Source: JAAYDY01 sp964500225 (lineage in GTDB: Bacteria > Planctomycetota > Phycisphaerae > FEN-1346 > JAACEH01). Taken from it: a DNA stretch of 29,055 nucleotides. Below are positions 23,988 to 29,055 of the stretch, piece by piece (within the stretch, counting starts at the first letter, position 1; each line of letters opens with the position of its first letter). The translations under genes were made by a program, and so were the position numbers. The stretch is taken from positions 1-29,055 of the forward strand of contig CAZCOA010000038.1 in assembly GCA_964500225.1 (NCBI GenBank), given 5' to 3'. The notes under the pieces were generated by a model. That model was not told where the DNA came from, did no database searches, and was given only the letters and a program-made list of their open reading frames with translations.

Positions 23988-24012
23988 TAAGGCTACTTCC
24001 GTTTAGAGTCAA
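23984..24012 (-). promoter_or_regulatory. promoter of the siroheme reductase-like gene
   Basis: Minus-strand TTGACT (24007-24012) and TACATT (23984-23989) with a 17-base spacer, a good sigma70-type match. The start near 23977 leaves about 40 bases before the ATG at 23936. Confidence 0.6.
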
Positions 24013-24078
24013 TACTTCGCTGGTCGGCCCTCTCCAGCCCTCGCCCCGGCAGCTGTGGCAGCAACTGCGGGAAATTCC

Positions 24079-24107
24079 TTGAAATGTCTCTGCAAACCCG
24101 TTATTTT
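24079..24107 (+). promoter_or_regulatory. rpsU: possible promoter of rpsU
   Basis: TTGAAA (24079-24084) and TATTTT (24102-24107), 17-base spacer. A start near 24114 gives a leader of about 78 bases that includes a 5-bp hairpin CGGCC/GGCCG around the sequence CGGCCGTAGGGCCG. The -10 box is only a fair match. Confidence 0.45.
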
Positions 24108-24191
24108 ACATGCTTTGAGTGTCGGCCGTAGGGCCGGCGTCAACGGTTTTGGTCTGTACTGGGACAATTGGAAAGGTAGGTCGAGGGCCTG

Positions 24192-24374
24192 ATGATCAAA
24201 ATACGAGCCCGTGGCAATGAAACGGTGGAACAGATGATCAAGCGGTTCAAGAAGCTCTGCGAGAAAGAAGGGCTGATCCGCGATATCAAGCGCAACGCCT
24301 ACTACGAGAAGCCCAGCGAGCGGCGACGTCGCAGCATGCGCAAGAGCCGCCGCACGACCGGATCGTTCCAGTAG
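24192..24374 (+). CDS. rpsU: 30S ribosomal protein bS21
   Basis: 60 aa, normal for bS21. It binds the 3' end of 16S rRNA on the 30S platform and helps initiation. The sequence starts MIKIRARGNETVEQMIKRFK, contains LCEKEGLIRDIKRNAYYEKPSERRRR and ends in a strongly basic stretch. A GAGGG element lies a few bases before the ATG. It precedes the ABC transporter genes by 30 bases and may share their transcript. Confidence 0.95.
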   Translation: MIKIRARGNETVEQMIKRFKKLCEKEGLIRDIKRNAYYEKPSERRRRSMRKSRRTTGSFQ

Positions 24375-24404
24375 TCTGATGCCCCGCCGGTAGAGGGAAA
24401 CGCC

Positions 24405-25274
24405 TTGGAGCCGGTTGCCGCGGCCGAGATCAAGCAGCTCGTCAAGATCTATACCGATTTTTGGGGTCGGTTGAAGGTGCGTGCCCTGAATGGGCTGAAT
24501 CTGACCATCCGCCAGGGAGAAATCTTCGGCCTACTCGGCCCCAACGGTTCCGGCAAGACAACTACCATCAAGCTGCTGCTCGGACTCCTGCGGCCAACGA
24601 GCGGCAGCGTCAGTATCCTCGGCTATCCGGCCGCCCACGTCAGCAAGAACGCCCTGATCGGATACCTTCCGGAAGAGAGTTACCTGTACCGCTTCCTGAC
24701 CGGGGAAGAAACACTGATGTTCTACGGCCGCCTCTTCGGGCTCCGCGGTGAAACTCTGCGGCGGCGGGTCAACGAACTGCTGGACCTGGTGCGGCTGGAC
24801 CGCCGCGCCAGGAAGCGGGCACTCAAGGAGTACTCCAAGGGCATGAGCCGCCGCATCGGCCTGGCCCAGGCCCTGATCAACAATCCGAAGTTCGTCCTGC
24901 TCGACGAGCCGACCACGGGCCTCGACCCCGTGGGCACCCGCGAGATGAAAGACCTGATCCTCGCCATGAAGGCCGAGGGCCGCACCGTGCTCATGAGCAG
25001 TCACCTGCTGGCCGACGTCGAGGACGTGTGCGACCGCATTGCGATCCTCGTCCGCGGCGATATGCGCGAGTGCGGCGATGTCAAGGAACTGCTCTTGGTG
25101 CGGGACATTGTACAGTTGCGGGCCCGGAACGTGCGCCCGGATGTGGTTCGTCAGGTCCAGGCCCTGCTGGCCGACAGCGGCGCCCAGGACGTGGATATCT
25201 CGCATCCGCGCATGACGCTGGAAGAACTCTTCCTCAACGTGATCTCCCAGGACGGACGGCCGACGGCTCCCTGA
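24405..25274 (+). CDS. ABC-2 type transporter ATP-binding protein
   Basis: 289 aa. It powers the membrane protein encoded next. Walker A is GPNGSGKT (45-52), the signature YSKGMSRRIGLAQAL (143-157) is a slightly altered LSGGQ as common in ABC-2 exporters, Walker B is FVLLDEP with Glu168, and the H-loop is SSHLL (His200). The TTG start at 24405 is preceded by AGAGGGA and no ATG or GTG gives a full N-terminus. The permease starts 6 to 36 bases downstream, depending on its start. Confidence 0.92.
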   Translation: MEPVAAAEIKQLVKIYTDFWGRLKVRALNGLNLTIRQGEIFGLLGPNGSGKTTTIKLLLGLLRPTSGSVSILGYPAAHVSKNALIGYLPEESYLYRFLTGEETLMFYGRLFGLRGETLRRRVNELLDLVRLDRRARKRALKEYSKGMSRRIGLAQALINNPKFVLLDEPTTGLDPVGTREMKDLILAMKAEGRTVLMSSHLLADVEDVCDRIAILVRGDMRECGDVKELLLVRDIVQLRARNVRPDVVRQVQALLADSGAQDVDISHPRMTLEELFLNVISQDGRPTAP

Positions 25275-25310
25275 CGCCGTGTGCCCGACCGCCCACAACG
25301 GACAGACCCT

Positions 25311-27209
25311 ATGGAGAACGCCGGAACACCCCAGGTGTCGCACGCCACGGACCCCAAGGGCGTCCCTGCCACCCCGGCTCGCAGGGTACGATCCGCCGGC
25401 TTCGCCGTCGCCATTGCCGCCGACCTGATTCGGTTCTCGCCCAACCGAACCGGCGCCATCGCCTGGCTCGCGGTTCGCGAGGCCATGCGGTTGCGGCTAT
25501 GGATCGTTCTGGCCGTCGGCATGGGCGCCGTCCTCGTGGCCGACCTCACCACCGTCTATTTCGACCCCATTTTCCAGACCGCCACGGGCCTGATCGGCAA
25601 CAGCCAGTTGGCCATCACGCTCGTCGGCATTGCCGTAGCCCTGTTTCTGTCCACTTACAGTATTCCCCGGGAACTAACCTCCAAGACCATCTACAGCCTG
25701 GTCACCAAACCTGTGTCGCGGCTGGAGATTGTGACCGGCAAGATGCTTGGCCTGGCCGTCGTCCTGGGCGTCATCACGTTCGGTCTCGGGCTGGCCTGCT
25801 ACGGTTACATGGCATTTCGCGCCGACCACGTGCGAGAACTGGCCCGCCGGAAACTGGCGGCTGTTCCGGCTTCCGAGCTGCCGCCCCCGGCGTTGCAGGA
25901 CATCGCCGACCGCGGCCCCTTCAAGGCCATCGTTTACCAGCCGCCGACCGAGCCGCTGACACTGGTTCACTTGGAGGGCTCAGGACCGGTCGAGTGGTTG
26001 TCGGGTTATCCGACGCACCGTGCTCACTGGGGCTTCAGTGGTTTGCCGATGGACCAGCTCAATACCGGCCGCGCGCGGGCCGTCATCCACCTCGATTGGC
26101 TCCCCTCCGCGCAGCCGACAACCAACGAGCAACGCACCGTCCGAGTCCAACTCTATGACCCGCAGCGCAAACGCGACGATTCGTTCGCCCTGCGTCTCGT
26201 GGCCGACGCCAACAACACGGTGCAACTGGCCATTCCGGGTGTGATCCCAGGCCGCGAGGGGTTCTATACCGGTGGACAACTGTGGGTAAGCCTGTGCGGC
26301 GACGGACACGGCCCTCTGGGCGTCAGGGCGGACTCCTGTGTGATTGTTCTGCCCGACGGCACCCGCGTACCGGCCGCCAGCGGGCTGAAACTGACGACGA
26401 ACTTCTCCTCCAACAAATACTGGATCGGCGGCGCCGGGTCGAACCGCATGGTCATCGGCCGCGCGCGATTTGCCTCGCCTGGCACCGATGCCTCAGCCCA
26501 GGCGACACTTCAGATCGACGTGGCCGTACCGACAGCCAGCAACATTCCCGCCGATGCCAGGGCCCAGGTGGCTATCGTCAACGAGAAGGGGGACCGCCAG
26601 GAAGCCGCATTCCGTCCTGAGAAAGGATCGACCGTGCTGGTGCCCCTGGAGCCGGAGCTCGTTCGCGGCGGCGGCGACCTCACCGTATACCTGCGGTCGG
26701 TCGATCCGCGGGTGGAGATCGGCGTCACACAAGAGAGCCTTCGCCTCCAAGTGGACCGCCGTCCGTTCCTGTTCAACTGGGCCAAGGCCCTGACAATGAT
26801 GTGGCTGAGTTTCTGCGTCATTGCGGCCATGGGGCTGTGCGTCAGCACGCTGGTCGGCTGGTATGTGGCCGTCCTACTGACATCCGTGGCGATGGTGCTC
26901 TGTCATATCTGGCAGAACTTGGTCCACAGCGTCCTGCGGCACGGGTTCTCGAGCATCGGGGTCACGCGCGGCGGCGAGTGGGACCAGATCCTGTCACACT
27001 GGTACTCGGACATGTTTTGGGGGATCGGCCATCTGCTGCCCGATTTCAACCGGCTGGACTACGGCAGCGCAGTGGCCGGCGGGACAAACGTGCCGCTATC
27101 GTCGCTGCTGGCCTTGCCGCACGGAGCCGTTTGGCATGCGTTGTTTTACATTGCGGCCCTGGTGGTGATCGGGTACCTCATTTTCCGCCGCAGGGAGGTC
27201 GCCCGATGA
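25311..27209 (+). CDS. ABC-2 type permease with large extracytoplasmic insertion
   Basis: 632 aa from ATG 25311; an in-frame GTG at 25281 would add ten residues and neither has a good ribosome binding site. Hydrophobic segments at about 63-80, 100-116 and 145-168 resemble an ABC-2 permease (TYSIPRELTSKTIYSLVTKPVSR is typical of the NatB/ABC-2 group). A soluble region of about 300 residues (about 172-480), rich in beta-strand-like sequence, follows, then further helices at about 490-535 and 608-627. Such a large insertion suggests an extracytoplasmic domain. Its stop overlaps the next start by 4 bases (ATGA). Substrate unknown. Confidence 0.8.
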   Translation: MENAGTPQVSHATDPKGVPATPARRVRSAGFAVAIAADLIRFSPNRTGAIAWLAVREAMRLRLWIVLAVGMGAVLVADLTTVYFDPIFQTATGLIGNSQLAITLVGIAVALFLSTYSIPRELTSKTIYSLVTKPVSRLEIVTGKMLGLAVVLGVITFGLGLACYGYMAFRADHVRELARRKLAAVPASELPPPALQDIADRGPFKAIVYQPPTEPLTLVHLEGSGPVEWLSGYPTHRAHWGFSGLPMDQLNTGRARAVIHLDWLPSAQPTTNEQRTVRVQLYDPQRKRDDSFALRLVADANNTVQLAIPGVIPGREGFYTGGQLWVSLCGDGHGPLGVRADSCVIVLPDGTRVPAASGLKLTTNFSSNKYWIGGAGSNRMVIGRARFASPGTDASAQATLQIDVAVPTASNIPADARAQVAIVNEKGDRQEAAFRPEKGSTVLVPLEPELVRGGGDLTVYLRSVDPRVEIGVTQESLRLQVDRRPFLFNWAKALTMMWLSFCVIAAMGLCVSTLVGWYVAVLLTSVAMVLCHIWQNLVHSVLRHGFSSIGVTRGGEWDQILSHWYSDMFWGIGHLLPDFNRLDYGSAVAGGTNVPLSSLLALPHGAVWHALFYIAALVVIGYLIFRRREVAR

Positions 27210-28384
27210 ACCATCCTCTGAGACAGGCGGCGCTGCTGATTGCGGCCGTGGCGGTGTTCGCCGCGACGTACCACTTGGAAACTCGCGTCGTGGAGCCGCG
27301 ACGGCTTCGCATGCAGGGATACCGAGCCCCCCTGCCTCACGCGCTGCTGCATGCTGCTTCGTACGATGCCGCGCGGGCCGGCGGACAGTCGCCGCGGTTT
27401 CTGCCGGGCGAGCAGCGGCTCGACCTCAGCGACCTGCCGAGCCGGGCCGCCGCCCTGAGCCTCGGCGGGCTGCGCGGATTCTTCGCCATCTACCTTTGGA
27501 TCGAGGCCGAGGACGAGAAGAATCTGAAGATTCACGACGACCTGCTCGACAAGTACTATCGCCTCGCGTCGCTTCAGCCGAACATCCCATTCGTCTGGTC
27601 GCACAATAGCTGGAACCTCACACACAACCTCTCGGTACAGTGGTCCACGGTCGAGCGTCGCTACGACTGGGTCCGCTACGGGATCGACTTCCTGGCCGAG
27701 GGCATCCGTCGCAATCCGGGCAATGTCGAATTGCAGGAAGTGATGGGGCGCATCTACTTCTGGCGGATCGCCAACAACGGCAGCGAGGCCGACCGCGAGT
27801 ATTTCTGCCGCAAGGTGATCGAGGACGACGGAGTGGACGCCCTGCTGATGGCCTACCAGTGGTATGATCGGGCCCGGCGCCTTCAGGACGAGACGGGGGC
27901 GTCGCATCCGATGTTCCAGCCAATGATCCTGCACGATCAGGCGTGCCACGCCATGCACGCCTACGCCAAGGAGACGACGCGGCAGGCCCTGCTCCGTCTG
28001 AACGCCGCGGCCGAACTGAAACTGGCCGGACCACCCTCCGGCGCCGATGCGGCGGCTCGTCAGCAGTACGATTTGCGCATTCGTGAGACGTTCCAGGACG
28101 GCCGTCGGTTGCTCGACAGGGCCCTGGACGCCTGGCAGGCGGCCCGGGACGAGTGGGCGGCTCAGCATCGTCGCTTCGCCGACGATGGCAATTCCGTCAT
28201 CTTCGGACAGGGAGCGGCCCGCGCCAAGGGACTTCTTGAGGCGTTTGCCGCCCATGCGACCCAGGAACAACTGGACAGCGACCCGCACTCTTTCCAGGTC
28301 CGCGTCCGATCTGCTCTGGAGTATGATCTGCTGGTCAAGCCTTTCATCAACATGGAACCGCGCATTCACACCGTCGAGCCCTGA
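27206..28384 (+). CDS. conserved anchored protein of the ABC-2 operon, possible helical repeats
   Basis: 392 aa. One N-terminal hydrophobic segment (about 7-23) could anchor it, with the rest outside the cytoplasm. Residues about 85-195 contain LGGLRGFFAIYLWIEAED, LASLQPNIPFVWSHNSWN and RRYDWVRYGIDFLAEGIRRN, a pattern I associate with a family of planctomycete proteins found beside ABC-2 transporters and often loosely annotated. The helical, TPR-like spacing of this part is suggestive but not proven. A GGGAGGT ribosome binding site lies within the permease gene and the start overlaps its stop, so the two proteins are made together. It probably works with the transporter; no activity is proposed. 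Confidence 0.8.
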   Translation: MNHPLRQAALLIAAVAVFAATYHLETRVVEPRRLRMQGYRAPLPHALLHAASYDAARAGGQSPRFLPGEQRLDLSDLPSRAAALSLGGLRGFFAIYLWIEAEDEKNLKIHDDLLDKYYRLASLQPNIPFVWSHNSWNLTHNLSVQWSTVERRYDWVRYGIDFLAEGIRRNPGNVELQEVMGRIYFWRIANNGSEADREYFCRKVIEDDGVDALLMAYQWYDRARRLQDETGASHPMFQPMILHDQACHAMHAYAKETTRQALLRLNAAAELKLAGPPSGADAAARQQYDLRIRETFQDGRRLLDRALDAWQAARDEWAAQHRRFADDGNSVIFGQGAARAKGLLEAFAAHATQEQLDSDPHSFQVRVRSALEYDLLVKPFINMEPRIHTVEP

Positions 28385-28392
28385 TTTTTCAC

Positions 28393-28421
28393 TTGCCGGA
28401 AAGGCTCCGATCCGCTATTAG
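28393..28421 (+). promoter_or_regulatory. hppA: possible promoter of hppA
   Basis: TTGCCG (28393-28398) and TATTAG (28416-28421), 17-base spacer, in the gap after the ABC operon. A start near 28428 leaves about 68 bases before the GTG. The match is fair. Confidence 0.4.
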
Positions 28422-28495
28422 TTGTGGCCAAATACGGGGATCGTACCCATCTGGGACGGACGAAACAATCTCTTCACTAGTCACGGGAGGTTACA

Positions 28496-29055
28496 GTGAG
28501 ACGACGAAAAGGGTCCAACTTCAGGGGGCTGATGGTGTCCGGCATCATGTGTGCCGCCATGGCCTTGGGATTGATGGTCATGGTGCCGAAAATGCTGGCT
28601 CAGGACGCGACGGGAACCGACGCAACGGTGACAACCCAGGCAGCGTCGGAGACGGCCACGGCCGCCGTCCGCTCAGTGGTCGATCTGCCGCCCGTCTGGT
28701 GGGTCGCGCCGATTTCGGCGATCATCGCCCTGCTGATGGCCTTCTATTTCTACAAAAGCATCATGAAGACCAACGAAGGCAGCGACCGCATGAAGGAAAT
28801 CGCCCAGCACGTCCGCGAAGGCGCCTACGCCTACCTGCGGCGGCAGTATAAGGTCGTGGCGATCTTCTTCGTCGTGGTCTGCGTCGCCCTGATCATCGTC
28901 GCCTTCAAGTTCGAGGCCCAGCACCGCCTGGTCCCGTTCGCGTTCCTGACGGGCGGCTTCTTCAGCGGTCTGGCGGGTTTCTTCGGCATGAAGACGGCCA
29001 CCAACGCCAGCGCCCGCACTGCCCAGGGAGCCAGCGAGAGCCTGAACCGCGGCCT
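28496..29055 (+). CDS. hppA: membrane-bound pyrophosphatase (ion pump), N-terminal part
   Basis: Only the first 186 codons are in the window; the gene continues past the end. It hydrolyses pyrophosphate to pump H+ or Na+ across the membrane. After a 60-residue N-terminal extension with a hydrophobic stretch (about 11-33), residues about 68-87 form the usual first helix, followed by NEGSDRMKEIAQHVREGAYA and LRRQYK, then two helices and GMKTATNASARTAQGA, the pattern of the family. The Lys/Ala switch for potassium dependence lies beyond the window. GTG 28496 has GGGAGG (28485-28490) upstream; a later in-frame ATG would give a shorter N-terminus. Confidence 0.9.
   Translation, partial: MRRRKGSNFRGLMVSGIMCAAMALGLMVMVPKMLAQDATGTDATVTTQAASETATAAVRSVVDLPPVWWVAPISAIIALLMAFYFYKSIMKTNEGSDRMKEIAQHVREGAYAYLRRQYKVVAIFFVVVCVALIIVAFKFEAQHRLVPFAFLTGGFFSGLAGFFGMKTATNASARTAQGASESLNRG

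Overview
The window (29,055 bases, GC-rich) is chromosomal and mostly housekeeping, from a Gram-negative bacterium. It carries lipid A genes, BamA and Skp. A fused LpxC-FabZ, a long CTC-type bL25, a K+-type membrane pyrophosphatase and an ABC-2 operon ending in a protein family I associate with Planctomycetes together suggest Planctomycetota, perhaps Phycisphaerae. That placement is inference from gene content; no rRNA is present.

Layout. 1-342: a good sigma70-type promoter and a strongly folded leader ahead of ilvD (343-2049). 2086-2159: tRNA-Gln(UUG). 2252-8019 (+): prs, rplY, pth, rpsF, ssb, rpsR, rplI and dnaB, with a terminator and a new promoter between rplI and dnaB. 8157-11128 (+): bamA and a Skp/OmpH chaperone. 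A hairpin terminator at 11158-11194 separates these from a convergent minus-strand operon transcribed as lpxD, lpxC-fabZ, lpxA and a Gfo/Idh/MocA oxidoreductase (15430 down to 11219). A radical SAM/SPASM enzyme (15710-17041, +) diverges from lpxD, with a recognisable promoter for each direction.

17124-19403 (-): a Xer recombinase, then malate dehydrogenase with its own promoter and a small two-helix membrane protein. 19666-22518 (+): a nitroreductase and a membrane-anchored alkaline-phosphatase-superfamily enzyme with Thr at the usual sulfatase nucleophile position. 22708-23936 (-): a small siroheme sulfite/nitrite reductase-like protein and an ArsR-type regulator, with a palindrome beside the reductase promoter. 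24192-29055 (+): rpsU, an ABC-2 ATPase, its permease, a conserved anchored protein, and the start of hppA, which runs off the end.

Together the genes cover translation and replication, outer-membrane assembly, lipid A synthesis and central metabolism. No mobile element, CRISPR array, phage or defence locus was seen. The items most worth following are the folded leader before ilvD, the oxidoreductase in the lipid A operon, the Thr-type phosphatase/sulfatase-fold protein, the siroheme/ArsR pair, the radical SAM enzyme and the ABC-2 operon.
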